Source: Calocera cornea HHB12733
Taxonomy: Eukaryota > Basidiomycota > Dacrymycetes > Dacrymycetales > Dacrymycetaceae
Direction of reading: 5' to 3'
Assembly (NCBI GenBank): GCA_001632435.1
Contig: KV423937.1
Coordinates: 1 to 64,000 of the forward strand
DNA: 64,000 nucleotides
In this document: positions 47,900-58,906 of the stretch, in pieces
Position numbering within the stretch: position 1 is the stretch's first letter
Layout: every line of letters starts with the position of its first letter
Notes under the pieces: generated by a model
Told to the model about the DNA's origin: nothing
Database searches by the model: none
Seen by the model: only the letters and a program-made list of their open reading frames with translations
Translations under genes and position numbers: made by a program

Positions 47900-47982
47900 G
47901 CTCGACGATGCCTATCCGCTTTGCTCTATAGTCTGCTGCACATGCCGCAGCCTGATTTTCAGCAGCACCTCGTCGCCAGAGG

Positions 47983-47990
47983 TATAAATA
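47983..47990 (+). promoter_or_regulatory. TATA box of GH26-like copy 1
   Basis: TATAAATA, 106 bp upstream of the ATG at 48096. Confidence 0.55.
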
Positions 47991-48095
47991 TGTGTGCTTG
48001 GACAGAGCTTGCTGAGACATCAAGATCCCCTTCGCCTCAGCTTTACTTCTGCACTCTGCCTCTTCGGAACGGACTGTCTCACTCCCCGTCCCAAC

Positions 48096-49326
48096 ATGTC
48101 TTCCACTCTCCTTCTACTTCTCTGCGCCCTCTACTCCTTTGCTCTGCCCGTCTCGCAGAACGCTTCTGCCGACTCCATCACCATACAGAAAAGATGGGAG
48201 GAAGGCATTTCTGACGGGGCCATGATTATCAACTGGTATATATTCCTTTTGGTCAAGTATGAGGACTACTAACGTTGTCCTACTAGGATTGGACTGGGCT
48301 TCCTTCCCGACTTTGACTCGACGAGTGTCAGCGAAATGAACAGCGCGCTACCCCTCCCGATGGCTGTTGTCGGCGACTACATCCCCATCAGCTCCGACGA
48401 CACCTCCCTCGGCGGCTTCTGGTATCATTACGACGACATCGTCGGCCAGAATGTGAAGCCCGTCTACATGGCAACCATCGAACTGGCGAACGGTCTGTAC
48501 GATTTCGAGTCTTGGCAAGCCGATGTCATTTCAAAGGCCATGGCCAACCTGAACGACGCTGGCGTCCCCGTTTGGGTCCGCTTCGCCTATGAGATGAACG
48601 GCTGCCCCGCCTGGAATGCCTGGGGCTGCGATGCCGGTGGATTCAAGCAGGCTTGGAACATCATGGCTTCCTCGCTCCGTTACTGGGCCCCTAACTCGAA
48701 GATGCTTTGGAGCCCGAACATCGACACCGATAACAACAATTGGGGCAACTACGACCAGTATTATCCCGGAGATGATACGTGAGTGTATTGTTGCCTGCAG
48801 TCTGCAGCTGCTGACAAGCCCTAGTGTCGACCTTGTCGGGCTGAGCTTCTATTCTTTCGGAATCAATCAGCAAGACAACACTCCCCCTACTCAGAATTTC
48901 TTTATCCAGACCGCCGGACCCTTCTACCAGACCGTAAGTCACTCTACATCTATGCTGACGGCCCCACTCACGGATTCAATCCTAGTATTCGGAGGCGAAG
49001 GGCAAATCCTTTGTGCTGAGCGAGACTTCCGCCGCGTATCACTATTACACGGGTACCGAGGTCGCTGCTGTGGGTGGCTACAGCGAATTAAGCATCAAGC
49101 AAGGGTGGATGAAGCAGATTCTGGGATGGAATGCGCATAACACGGTACGCCAATGATGATGGGACGCTACTGTGTGATGCTCACGCAGCATACACAGTTC
49201 CCGAACATGGTTGCTGCTGTCTGGTTCAACTACGAGAAGAACGAACGTGCGCAGACAATCGACTACCGTGCCATTGGAGGAAACTCCGCAGTTCAGAGCA
49301 TGGTCTACGCATTGAAGAACTGGTGA
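48096..49326 (+). CDS. secreted GH26-like glycoside hydrolase, copy 1
   Basis: Signal peptide MSSTLLLLLCALYSFALP, then a short propeptide ending in the dibasic KR (TIQKR, a Kex2-type site). The mature part reads IGLGFLPDFDSTSVSEMN, MAVVGDYIPISS, KPVYMATIELANG, VPVWVRFAYEMNGCPAWNAW, LWSPNIDTDNNN, VDLVGLSFYSFG, FVLSETSAAYHYYTG, AAVWFNYEKNERAQTIDYR. Pattern and order suggest a TIM-barrel hydrolase of the GH26 type (mannanase/glucanase group). The Glu in AYEMNG would be the acid/base and the Glu in LSET the nucleophile. Four introns, each with clean GT-AG. A tandem paralogue lies 1.4 kb downstream. Substrate is uncertain. Confidence 0.8.
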
Positions 49327-49958
49327 TCGAGTCTCCATTGAGCTTTTCTTTTCCTTGGGTTCTCATGGGGCTTTTCTGTTGTATCATATTTGGACCGCCC
49401 GACGCGGTGTAGCTTTTCGAATGCATAAGAGGGTTAGCGTGATATCCGATGTGCTCATGGTTCAAACGTGCTTCGGATTATAGCCCACTTCAACACAGCA
49501 CACTTTCAACTTGAGAGCAGAGTCATCTGCAAGTTCCCACATGCTTGTTCATCCCCCTTGGGCGCCCCGGAATGCAGACACACTGCCACCCGGCCTGTCC
49601 AGAGCGTTTGAGGTGTTCATTCAGGGTTCAGACATGAGATCTCGGGCAGCCTAACGCTGCAGGCTAACCTCGGCGCCCTCTTTCTCCGTCCTTCGGCCTC
49701 GAGCGTTTCGCACCCTTGTTTGCCCATGCGCTGATCGTCACCCCAGCGTGCAATTGGCGGCGCCTGGACCGCACGGATATCCTGCTGCCAACGCTCGTCT
49801 GCTTGCCTGTGTCTCGCAAACCTGCCCACCGACGTCTGTCGACTGACTCTCCCGCGCGTGCAATTAGGCTCTGCCGTGCAACTGTCGACCACCTCTGCGG
49901 GCCGTCCCGTCGGCTCGGGCAGCTTCCACGCGCGCGAGCGTCATATATACCGTGGTCC

Positions 49959-49986
49959 GGACTGGCACCCACGGACTGGCACCCAC
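49959..49986 (+). repeat. 14-bp tandem repeat, two units
   Basis: Two exact adjacent copies of GGACTGGCACCCAC. Confidence 0.85.
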
Positions 49987-50652
49987 GCGTACCTGAAGGC
50001 TGCCGCAGAAGCCCAGCAAGGTGCCTGCAATCCGTCTGCGTCTCGTCTCGTCGGAGAAGAGGATACTTTTTCGGACCCTAAAATTCCGCACCCCGGAAAC
50101 ACGTCGACGGCGACTGACGCGTCGATCATCGCCATCCCTCATCCCCCGTCAACTTGACCTCTGCATGCATTCCCGTGCTTGCTGAGGAATGCGCGCTTGT
50201 TGTCAGCTTGCTTGTCTTGCCCAACGCGCTCTCCGTCCGATACCCGTGTGGCCGACCTCGGACCCTCTGATGGATACGGGCTAGTGCGCGGCCGGCACGT
50301 GCCTGCTGCCCGGCGTGCTGACTGACTCCTCCCCCGCCGCTTCAGCCTGGCACGGCAACTTCGGGGTGCCTGCTTGCTCGACTTCTGGCTTCTGCTTCTG
50401 ACGGCTTGCGCTCACCCCCGTTCGCCGGCTCTGTGGCCCGGGGTTGGATGGACCTCTCGGGAACTCCGGATGCACACAGCAGTCCTCCGCGGCGCCAGCT
50501 GCCTTCTATGGGCGAATTTGGGGTAGAAAGAGCAGCTTGTTGGGCTTGCGCGCTGCACATGCAGTTGGGCCTGCGAGGTGACTCTACAGCTTTGGGGTGA
50601 AAGTGTAGTACGGACACTACGCGCCCTCAAACTTTTGCGGACCTCGGGGCGG

Positions 50653-50659
50653 TATATAT
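50653..50659 (+). promoter_or_regulatory. TATA box of GH26-like copy 2
   Basis: TATATAT, about 100 bp before the ATG at 50754, the same distance as in copy 1. Confidence 0.5.
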
Positions 50660-50753
50660 GTATCTCCTGCCCAGCATCGTCCTGGAGCGGTAGCGACTCT
50701 GCCGCTGTAGTTCGCCCGCGTGTACATACCTTGCTTCCCCCTCCTCTGGGCTC

Positions 50754-51820
50754 ATGATGCTCTCCACTGTCTCCCTCCTCCTTTCCGCCCTCGCGGCCGT
50801 CTCCGCTCTTCCCGTCGACACCGCGCCCTCGACTGTCGTCAAGCGCGGCGAGTGGGGTATCGCCGACGACGCGCTGTCCAACAACGGGTGAGCCGCTTCC
50901 TAGTACCTCCGTATCGGGCTATCCTAACCCTCCCCAGCATCGGCATCGGCTTCCTGCCCGACTTCGACGTGTCCTCCGTGAGCGACCTCAACGCCGTCCT
51001 CCCGGCAGGCATGGCGGTCGTAGGCGACTACTTCTCCATCAGCTCGTCCGATACCTCCCTAGGCGGCGAGCCGTGGCACAAAGCCGACATCATCTCCCAG
51101 TCTACCAAGCCCGTGTACATGGCGACGATCGAGCTCGCCTCGGGCCCGTACGACTTCAGCTCCTCCCAGGCGGACGCCATCTCCAGCGCGATGCGGGAGC
51201 TGACGGACGCGGGGGTGCCCGTGTGGGTGCGCTTCGCGTACGAGATGAACGGGTGCCCGGCGTGGAACGCGTGGGGGTGCGACCCGGCCGGGTTCAAGCA
51301 GGCCTGGGCGATCATGGCTGCCTCCCTGCGCGCCAACGCGCCGAGCGCGAAGCTGCTCTGGAGCCCGAACATCGACGGCTCGGGCGCCGATGGGCAGGGC
51401 AACTACGCGGACTACTACCCGGGGGACGACACCGTCGACCTGGTCGGCCTCTCGTTCTACTGGTTCGGCGACGACCAGCAGCAGAACACCGTCGCCTCCC
51501 CAGGGACGTTCACCGGCCAGGCAGCGCCGTTCTACGACGCGTACGCGGGCGGGAAGGGCAAGCCGTTCGTGCTCTCCGAGACGTCGGGCGGGTACCACTA
51601 CTTCACGGGCTCGTCGACACCCGCTGCGGGCGGGGCGAGCGAGTACGCGATCAAGACGGGCTGGCTGGAGCAGGTGTCGGGCGCGGCCACCAAGGCGCTG
51701 TTCCCGAATATGGTCGCGGCGGTGTGGTTCAACTACGAGAAGGACGAGAGGGAGCAGACGATCGACTACCGCGGTGTGCTGGGCAGCAGCGCGGTGCAGG
51801 GCGCGTTTGCGGCGCTGTAG
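50754..51820 (+). CDS. secreted GH26-like glycoside hydrolase, copy 2
   Basis: Two exons (50754-50887, 50938-51820), 338 residues. Signal peptide MMLSTVSLLLSALAAVSALP, then a propeptide with a Kex2-type KR before GEWG. The mature domain parallels copy 1: IGIGFLPDFDVSSVSDLN, VPVWVRFAYEMNGCPAWNAW (identical over this stretch), LWSPNIDGSG, VDLVGLSFYWFG, FVLSETSGGYHYFTG, AAVWFNYEKDEREQTIDYR. Only the first of the introns found in copy 1 is kept. GC content of the coding sequence is clearly higher than in copy 1. Same putative catalytic Glu residues. Start: the first of two adjacent ATGs. Confidence 0.82.
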
Positions 51821-52256
51821 ACGGGACGGGACTGGGCGTTTCTCTGGGTTCATGTGTCTCGGGCATTGATGGGATGTGTATCCACTATATGCAGTAACGG
51901 TAGCTTAACGGTAACTTTAGTTCAAGCAATAATACAACATGCATGCGCATACAGCAGACGAAACGAGCAGGGGATGGTTCGGTTGCCTCCGGGCGAGGTC
52001 ACCCCACGCGCATGGCAAGGGACGGCTCGGCATCCTGTGCTTCTCCCGCTGCAACAGCGCAACACCGCCCGCACCTTCCACCTCACACCCGCATCCGAGC
52101 CCAACGGAGGACGGCTTGCTTCGCATTCCTATTTCGGGACGGCGACGTCACACGCAACAGCAGGTCACGTCGGCACCAGTCGTTGCCGCTCTGCCCTTTG
52201 CTCTCTTCGCTCTTCGCTCTGCACCACCTTGCTGGATGAGTGAGACAGGAGGGCAG
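51821..52256. other. intergenic region upstream of the small membrane protein
   Basis: About 430 bp. No gene seen; the open frame that runs into the next gene has no known features. Confidence 0.4.
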
Positions 52257-53204
52257 ATGGCCCGCCCACCACGGCCGCCGCACCTGGACCGCATACGCAT
52301 ACACCCACTGCTCGCCCTCGCCCTCCTCCTCACCCTCGCACCATCGGCGTACGCCACCCCGACACCCGCATACATGCCTCAGCCCCGAGGCGGCGGCACA
52401 AACCCAATCACCGACGACCCCGCGACCGTCCGTCCCTCTTCCCCGTCCCCCTCCCTCCAGCCCACGCTCACCCACCCATTCTCAGATCCCCACCACACCA
52501 CCCACATCCAACTACCAAAACGGCGTGCCCAAAATCGCCGGCTCGGAAGGCGGTACGCTCCCCTTCCTCCTCTCTCCCCTTCATACCCCGCCAGCGCATG
52601 CTGATCATGCTGGTTTCCTCGGCTAGGGTTCATCGGCCTCGTCGTGGGGCTCGGCGTGCTCCTCATCGCCGCCTGCCTGATCGTGTGGTTCCTCCTGCGC
52701 CGGCGCCGTGCGCGGCGACAGAAAGCGCGCCAGTCCGACGCCGGCCGCGGCGGCGCGACAGGCCTCGGCGCAGCATACGACGCCAAGACGTCCTTCCCCA
52801 AGCCTGGCAAGGGCGGGCTGTTCGGCGGAGGGGGGAACAACGCCAAGCAGGGGTGGATCCGGAGCGGCGGGGGCGGGTTCGACGAGCGCGACGGGGAGGG
52901 CATCGAGCTCTCCGGAGGGAGGAAGGGGCAGGGCCCGTACCTCGCGAGCGACGCCGCGGGCGCGTTCAGCAGCGCGAGCACGATCCGCCTCGCCCCGCCA
53001 GAGGCGTACAAGGACCCGTATTCGCCCGGCGCGAGCAGGGAGGAGCTCGTGAGCCCCGTCGGGGAGCCGAGCCCGACTGGGATCGGGGAGGGCGGGGCGT
53101 ATGAGCGTGTTGGGGGCGGGCAGAGGGAGGCCGGCCGGGCGCAGGGCGATTCGCCGACCAGCGGGAGGTTCGCGGGCGGCACGAGGTTCCGGGAGAGCCT
53201 GTAG
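52257..53204 (+). CDS. signal-peptide single-pass membrane protein, unknown function
   Basis: Exons 52257-52427, 52486-52552 and 52627-53204 join to 271 residues. A signal peptide (HPLLALALLLTLAPSAYA) precedes a short Pro/Thr-rich ectodomain with NGVPKIAGSEGG. A membrane helix (FIGLVVGLGVLLIAACLIVW) is followed by an Arg-rich stop-transfer (RRRRARRQKAR) and a Gly/Ser-rich cytoplasmic tail ending FRESL. The layout resembles fungal stress-sensor or Mid2/Axl2-type small membrane proteins, but no domain is recognisable. An ATG 21 bases upstream (52236) is in frame and is an alternative start. The three-exon structure is inferred from frame and splice sites, as the signal peptide and the helix lie in different raw frames. 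Confidence 0.6.
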
Positions 53205-53657
53205 CGCACTGCTGGTGCTGCTGGCTTCGAGGTGGACGCCGATGTGGACGTGGGCGGAGGTTGGTCGGTGAGAGTTTTATAACTATGTCATGTACGCTCT
53301 TTTTTTCCTGGTTTGTCACGTCCTTCTCCCGCGCACTGTTGATATCACCGGACGCTCGTCCCCCCTCCTCATGATGATGTGTCGGAACGCTGCACGCTGC
53401 ACGCTGCACACTGCACGGCACACGACTGTATAATAATAGTCCGAGAGTCTATCTAGTGAGCTACATTCGAGATGATTGCCTTGCGTTTTCCTTCCCGGGA
53501 GTATCCTACATTAGGGGTACAGTCCTGATGCGGTATAACGTATGTACACGACGCTGCTCAGCGCCGGATTGAAAGGGGTAGTAAGTAGATGAAGCGGGTG
53601 AAGAAGCAAGCTAAGATAAGTAAATAATGTTTGTCCAGGACCGACAACCCCGAGCAA
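53205..53657. other. convergent 3' intergenic region with TGCACGC repeats
   Basis: About 450 bp, no gene seen. A 7-bp tandem (CGCTGCA three times) is at 53388-53408. Confidence 0.5.
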
Positions 53658-54631
53658 TCACTGGAACGGGGACGGCAAGAACGTCCTCGCCGCCGCCTGC
53701 TGCGCGACATCGTCCTGCTTGAAAGCGATGATACCGACGATGATGGCGGCGGCGAAGAAGGCGGCGGCGATGAGGAGCCAGAAGAAGCCCCAGACCTGGG
53801 AGGGGCAGCAGCCGCAGACGTGCGCGAACTGGGACGCGTCCGAGGTGTTCACTTTGCGCGCGATCGTGTCGTCTATCACGTCCCAGAGGACGTACTGTGT
53901 GCCGTGATCCAGTCAGTGGGGCTCAGGAGGGGGAGGGAGAGGGCGCACCATGCAGCTCATTACCCCGATGAAGAGGACGAAGTACCTGAGGGCGACGCTG
54001 TTCTTGACGAGCCAGAAGAGGACGATCAGTCCGCTCATGAGGAGGATGAGGAGCCAGCTGAGCCAGTTCCTGCGCGCCCACCAGAGCGTGAACAGGAAGA
54101 AGACGGCGAGGACGAGGCAGGCAATCTTGCTCGCGAGGATGTCGAAGCCGCACGTGATCAGGCACGCCCCGATGAACGACGAGCCGAGGTACCCCGCCGG
54201 CAGCGTGATCCACGAGATGCCCCCGGACATCTGGGTCGCCCCGCCCTCGTCCGGGTCCAGCTCGATCGAGTAGATCTTCGCGCATGTCATGAGCCCCGCG
54301 AAGGCGTGCGACATCTCGTGGAAGCCGACTGTGAGCAGCCTGGGCGTGGTCAGCCCGGGTCCAAGGCACGACAGAGAGGCAAACGTACTTGAACGGGTAT
54401 AATATCCAGCTGAGGATCGGGATGTGCCTGGTGCAGCATCAACACCACCCCGCATTCCGCAAAGAGTAGCACGCACCAGAGTATCGCGATCACGAGGACG
54501 TACACGCTCGCGACGATGAGGGTGACCTCCTGTGTGTGGTTGGGCGTGAGCAGCGCCTGGATCTGGCCGGGCGAGTCGGCGCGCGCGGCCAGGTCCGCAA
54601 GGCGCGCTTCGAGCGGGGCGAGTGCTGGCAT
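53658..54631 (-). CDS. M50B-type zinc metallopeptidase-like membrane protein
   Basis: Integral membrane protein with an HExxH zinc motif (GFHEMSHAFAG). Start MPALAPLEARLADLAARADS at 54631. The first hydrophobic helix (EVTLIVASVYVLVIAILW) is joined by an intron to HIPILSWIIYPFK and then to LLTVGFHEMSH. Then YSIELDPDEGGATQMSGG, WITLPAGYLGSSFIGACLI and about four more helices (IACLVLAVFFLFTLWWA, LSWLLILLMSGLIVLFWLV, ALRYFVLFIGVMSCM, VWGFFWLLIAAAFFAAAII). The DPDEGGxTxxxGG box and layout fit the fungal M50B-like family. It is not a full site-2 protease, because no PDZ-like region is seen. Cellular role unknown. Confidence 0.78.
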
Positions 54632-54657
54632 CGTTGGTCGTTGGTCGTTGGTCGTTA
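54631..54657 (+). repeat. TCGTTGG tandem repeat at the M50B start
   Basis: Three exact TCGTTGG units plus a partial one, read on the + strand. In the gene's direction these lie immediately upstream of the ATG, in its 5' leader. Confidence 0.75.
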
Positions 54658-55361
54658 GATAGGAGCGCGAGTATGGCGGAGGGGTACAGGCCAGCTGCGG
54701 GGTAACTGTGACAAGGCGAGCCGCGAGAGGGAATGTGCAAGAGAGGGAGTGGGGGAGAGGGGCAGCGGCGGCGACTGAAGATCAACTCAAAAGGAGGAGG
54801 GCGCGCTTGGCGCTGTGCAGTGTGTGTGTGTGCAGGAAGAGGACGGGGTGCGGCCGGCGCTCAACTTGGCGTGTGGCAATGTTCGCGGGATTCCACGCTC
54901 AAACAGGTTCCGCCCCTTGGCTCGCATCGCCTTCACGTGCCCCGCTGATTTCTATTCTCCGGTGAGGCGGGGTGGCTGCTCTCGGCTTCTATACCTTGCG
55001 GCTGACTTATGCGCTTCTGAGGACATAAAGCCTGTTTCTTGTTTGTGCCTTTTTGTAGCTGCAGAACCGGTCCATTCGCTCTGTTAAGTATAAGTATTCT
55101 GGGCGGAACAACCCCTGAAGCTCGGCACCGCAGCACCGCGGGCCGACTGCGCACAAGTAAGGGACTGATGACATCACCCATCCTGGCCGAGCAGCTTGGC
55201 CGGCGCGTCCCTCAGCACACGCAGACGTGCTTGGCAATAGTAGCGTTCTTCAATAACCATAAAAAGCAGGGGGAAATACTACACAGCGACCCATAAGCGG
55301 TACAGATCTACATTTTACCCTCTAGTCCCCAGATCCCCAGATGGGCCCTAGCGGGCCGCGC
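54632..55361. other. intergenic region, M50B upstream / NCS1 permease 3'
   Basis: About 730 bp with no gene seen. A short TG run lies at 54818-54831. It is presumably the M50B promoter and the NCS1 3' flank. Confidence 0.4.
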
Positions 55362-57165
55362 TCAGCGACCAAAGTACTTGATCTCGAGGTACCTCGCGGG
55401 CGGGTAGACGAGTCCCGAGAAGACGGCGGCAAACTCGAAGCCGAGGTCGCCGCCGAAGGGCCCGATGTGCGCCGCGACGGGGCCGATGTACCACGTCTCT
55501 GCCATGCCGATGACGGCGCCTGCGACGCCGCAGCAGCCTGCGAATATGCCTGCGATGCCGACGGGCAGCCGCGCGGCACTGTCGTACGCGGTCAAGTCGT
55601 ACCCGCCCAGCATGCCGTTCTTGCGGCGGAAGATGTAGTGCTCCTCCGCGACGATGACGATGAAGAATGCGGTCCAGTAGCCGAGGACGGCGAGGAAGTT
55701 GGAGAGGATGGACGAAAAGTGCTCGCGCCCCGCCACGCCCGCCACGGTGTATATGACGAAGACGACGATGGTCCAGATGGCGCGGGGCACGCGCTCGAAC
55801 CACGGGCACAGGGCCTGGATGGACAGCGCGGCCGAGTACGTGTTCGGGATGTTGTTCGCGATCACGGAGAAGGCGAGGAGGACGAGGAGGAACTTGCCGA
55901 ACCCGCCCCACGGCGTCAGCGCCTGCGCGATCAGCCCGCCCGCATCACCGTTCTCGTACGCGGACGTGTACGAGTCCAACGTGATCGTCATGAGCGCCGC
56001 GCCGAGCGTCTCGACGAAGATGAGCTGCGGGGCGCATCAGCGTGAGCAACACTAGCACGGGCAGGAAGCTGTATGCGCGCGACACTCACGGGAATCATCA
56101 GCCCGATGAACGTCAGCCAGAACACGCGGTACGGCGGTGTGTTTGCCGGCAGGCGGCAGTTGAAGTCCGCCGCGACGGGCGCCCACCCGCTCGCGGACGA
56201 GAAGATGATCCCGCCGAAGCTGAGCACGTCGCCGGCCAGGTCGACACCGCGGTCCTCGAGCGGGGCCTGCGCGCCCGGGTCGTACCCGGCCTTGCCGCCC
56301 AGGCCGTACATCATGCAGAAGATGATGAGCAGGACGATCCACGCGTACCGCTCGTAGTAGTGCAGCGCGTCGTAGCCCACGAAGCAGACGACGACGGTCA
56401 CGACGGAGACGATTATCACGCCGACGACGAGGGGAAGCTTCTCGCTGATGTTGTACAGCGTCTGCCCGCCCAGGATCACAGCGATGACGGAGAATCTGGG
56501 CGCTGTCAGCCTTCGTCACTTGTCTCGCTGGGAGGTGCTCACCCAAGTTGCGTGAGGATGTTCAGGATGGAGAAGATACTCCCACCCACATAGCCCACGC
56601 TATACCGCGTGATGACCATGGTCCGGAGCCCTGTCTTCGGGCCGAGCGTGGCGATGAACGCAACGCACGCCGAGCCGATCGCGGAGAAGACGATAATGAC
56701 GGCGATAGCATGGCCCAGGGTGAGGGTAAAGAACGCCTGGGCGAGCATGCCGATCGGCACCGTAGTGAGCACCTTTCCAATGGGTCAGCCACACTCAGCC
56801 CCCCGGGAATAGGAAAGGCGCACAGCGTTAATGCTGATCCACATAAGCAAGTTGTTCCACGCATGGCGCGGCTCCCGCTCGTCCTCCGGCACGCGCTCGA
56901 TCCCGCGCACCTCGACGCCCCCGCGCTTGAACAGGCTGCTGAGGATCGGCACCCGCTCGACCCACGCAAACTTGTTCACGATCTGCGCTTCCTGCGGGGC
57001 CGCCGCCACAGCCTTCTCCTCGTCCGACGAGGCGGACGCGGCGGAGAAGGCCGTGCGGGACTTGTCCAGCGCGGGCTTCTCGGAGAGCGAGTCCTCCCCG
57101 CTGGACGGGCGCTCTGCGGCTGCGGGGGCTGCGAGGTACGTGTCCGTCGGTGCTGGTGCTGCCAT
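55362..57165 (-). CDS. NCS1 purine/cytosine permease (Fcy2-like)
   Basis: Plasma-membrane proton symporter for purine or cytosine-type nucleobases. Start MAAPAPTDTYLAAPAAAERP at 57165. A Ser/Ala-rich cytosolic N-terminus of about 70 residues ends in VERVPILSSLFKRGGVEVRG. Helices follow: AWNNLLMWISINAV, GMLAQAFFTLTLGHAIAV, TGLRTMVITRYSVGYVGG, SVIAVILGGQTLYNIS, VVGVIIVSVVTVVVCF, YAWIVLLIIFCMMYG, GGIIFSSASGWAPVAADFN (with the conserved Ala-Asp-Phe/Tyr of NCS1), FIGLMIPV, SVIANNIPNTYSAALSIQ and EEHYIFRR. Four short introns. About 520 residues. Substrate cannot be read from sequence. Confidence 0.9.
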
Positions 57166-57822
57166 TGTAGGGCTGTGGCCGTCGCGGTGCTCTGTTGAGA
57201 GAGAAGTGGCGAAGGAGGGGCGAGAAGGACAAGGCGCGTGTGCGCTGCAGATGTTTTATCTCACCCGCGCAGTCACCGGCAAGCGCGTGGTCTGATGGCG
57301 CACCGGCCCCCTGTCCAGCAGCACGACCGTCCGTGGTGGATAGACAAGGCAGCATGTGGCAAGGTCTAGTCAAGCTCCAGCGCACCCGGGCGACCCACAT
57401 GGGCGTCATGCACGCAAATTCTTGGGTCCCTGCCTCACGCGCGCTTCCCGCCACTGCTGCAGCGCGATTGGGCGATCGGCCAGGTGCATCGCGTGACGTT
57501 TTGCGAATCGGCCTGCGGGGCATGTGCTATCCCGCGTGTGGCGCGGCAGCGGAGTATGGCCCCTACTGTACAGCACACTGCACAAAGACCACCCGGTGGC
57601 TCTATCTCCCCACGATCACGTGCGGAACAAAAAAACCTGGTCGTTTCATCTAACAAATACAATACAAGGGACAGATAACAGAAGATAGGTTACTGTACGC
57701 ATGCCATGCAGTCCATACGGTCCCTTCGACCACCACGATAATGATCAACTACGACCCTTGCCAAGCCCTTCCTTGCCTACAAACTGACTCAAACAGCGCC
57801 CAGCATGTGGATCTCCGGTTCC
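57166..57822. other. intergenic region, NCS1 upstream / MBL 3'
   Basis: About 650 bp. No gene seen; open frames on both strands are short. Confidence 0.45.
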
Positions 57823-58906
57823 TCACGGCCGCACGAGCTCCCACTCCTCCCCGCCCTCAGCAGCCGGCCCAAGCAGCCGGCGCACCTTCCCCTCCCCCTC
57901 CAACTTGTCAAGATGCAGCCCAACCCCCCTCTCCGCCGCCGGCCAAAGGCTCTCGGGATACGCCCTATACAGCACTCTCACGACCTCCCGTGCCGTCGCC
58001 CTCCCGCCCTTGTCCCGCAGCACCCGCAGCACCTGCGCTTCCCTCTCCAGCCGATGTGCGATGTACTGCCTGACGTGCTTCTGCCCCTCGCGCACCACCG
58101 GCCCGTGCCCCGGGTAGACGCGCTCGCTGCTGGGGAAGCGCTCGAGGAGCCTCTGCAGGCTGAGCAGGTACGCCGACAGGTCCTCGAACACCGTCGTCCC
58201 CTGCCCGAGCACCGTGTCCGCCGTCAGCAGCGCGTCCTCCTCCGCCACGTGCAGGCAGATGCTGTCCGCCGTGTGCCCCGGCGTGTGCAGCACGCGCAGC
58301 GTCGTCCCCGGCGCGTTGAGGACCTGGCCGTCCTGCAGCTCCTGCAGGTGCACCCCGGGCGGGAGGAGGGAGAGCGTGTGGGAGAGCGTGGCGTCCGGAG
58401 GGCCGGGCGGGAGCGCGTGCTTCCATATCCTCGGGGTGGGCGAGTTGAGGGTAGCCAGCAGGGCCAGCACGGAGGGCAGACCGCCGTGGTGGTCCCTGTG
58501 CTTGTGCGAGAGGACGATGTCGCTGACCAGCTGCGCGCCTGTGCTCCCTGCTTCCCCCGGGGCGCGTGCCAGCGCCTCCTCCAACAGGGGCACGTACCCC
58601 TCCTTCCCCTCGCCCGTGTCGAACAGGACGTACGGCGCGTGCAGCCCGAGCAGGTACGTGTTCGTCCCCTGGAGGGTGAACTTGCCCGGGTTCTGGCCCA
58701 GGATCCGGAGCGTGCGGTCGCTTAGCTGGTAAGAGGTCAGCAAAGGTTCTTACAGGGGAGAAGACAGGGTGCACGGGGAGACGGGCTGGAGAAAGCGGGG
58801 GACGGGAGGACGCGGGAAGGAGGAGGAAATGGAAATGGAAATGAAAATGGAACTGGGGAGAGGGACGCACCCTCTCGATCGCAGGGAGGTCGACGAGCTG
58901 CTCCAT
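57823..58906 (-). CDS. metallo-beta-lactamase-fold hydrolase, LACTB2-like
   Basis: Exon 1 (58871-58906) encodes MEQLVDLPAIER; exon 2 (57823-58725) encodes LSDRTLRILGQNPGKFTLQG onward; 312 residues. Metal ligands: SHKHRDHHGG (HxHxDH box), HTPGHTADSICLHV, LTADTVLGQGTTVFEDL and GHGPVV. After these comes a C-terminal winged-helix-like stretch (RLEREAQVLRVLRDK...AREVVRVLY) typical of the LACTB2 / beta-lactamase-like protein 2 group. In animals LACTB2 is a mitochondrial endoribonuclease; the fungal member's substrate is untested, and some homologues sit in polyketide clusters, though nothing like that is visible here. The intron carries a GGAAAT repeat. Divergent from the methyltransferase, 449 bp. 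Confidence 0.87.
58825..58850 (+). repeat. GGAAAT tandem repeat in the MBL intron
   Basis: Three exact GGAAAT units and a variant unit inside the only intron of the MBL gene. Confidence 0.7.

Larger units (their letters stand above)
46981..48095. other. intergenic region, REV1 upstream / GH26-like copy 1 upstream
   Basis: About 1.1 kb between divergent genes. No gene seen. Contains an inverted repeat (47857-47899) and a TATA box (47983-47990). Confidence 0.45.
49327..50753. other. intergenic region between the GH26-like genes
   Basis: About 1.4 kb, no gene seen. Contains a 14-bp tandem duplication (49959-49986) and a TATA box for copy 2 at 50653-50659. Confidence 0.45.
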
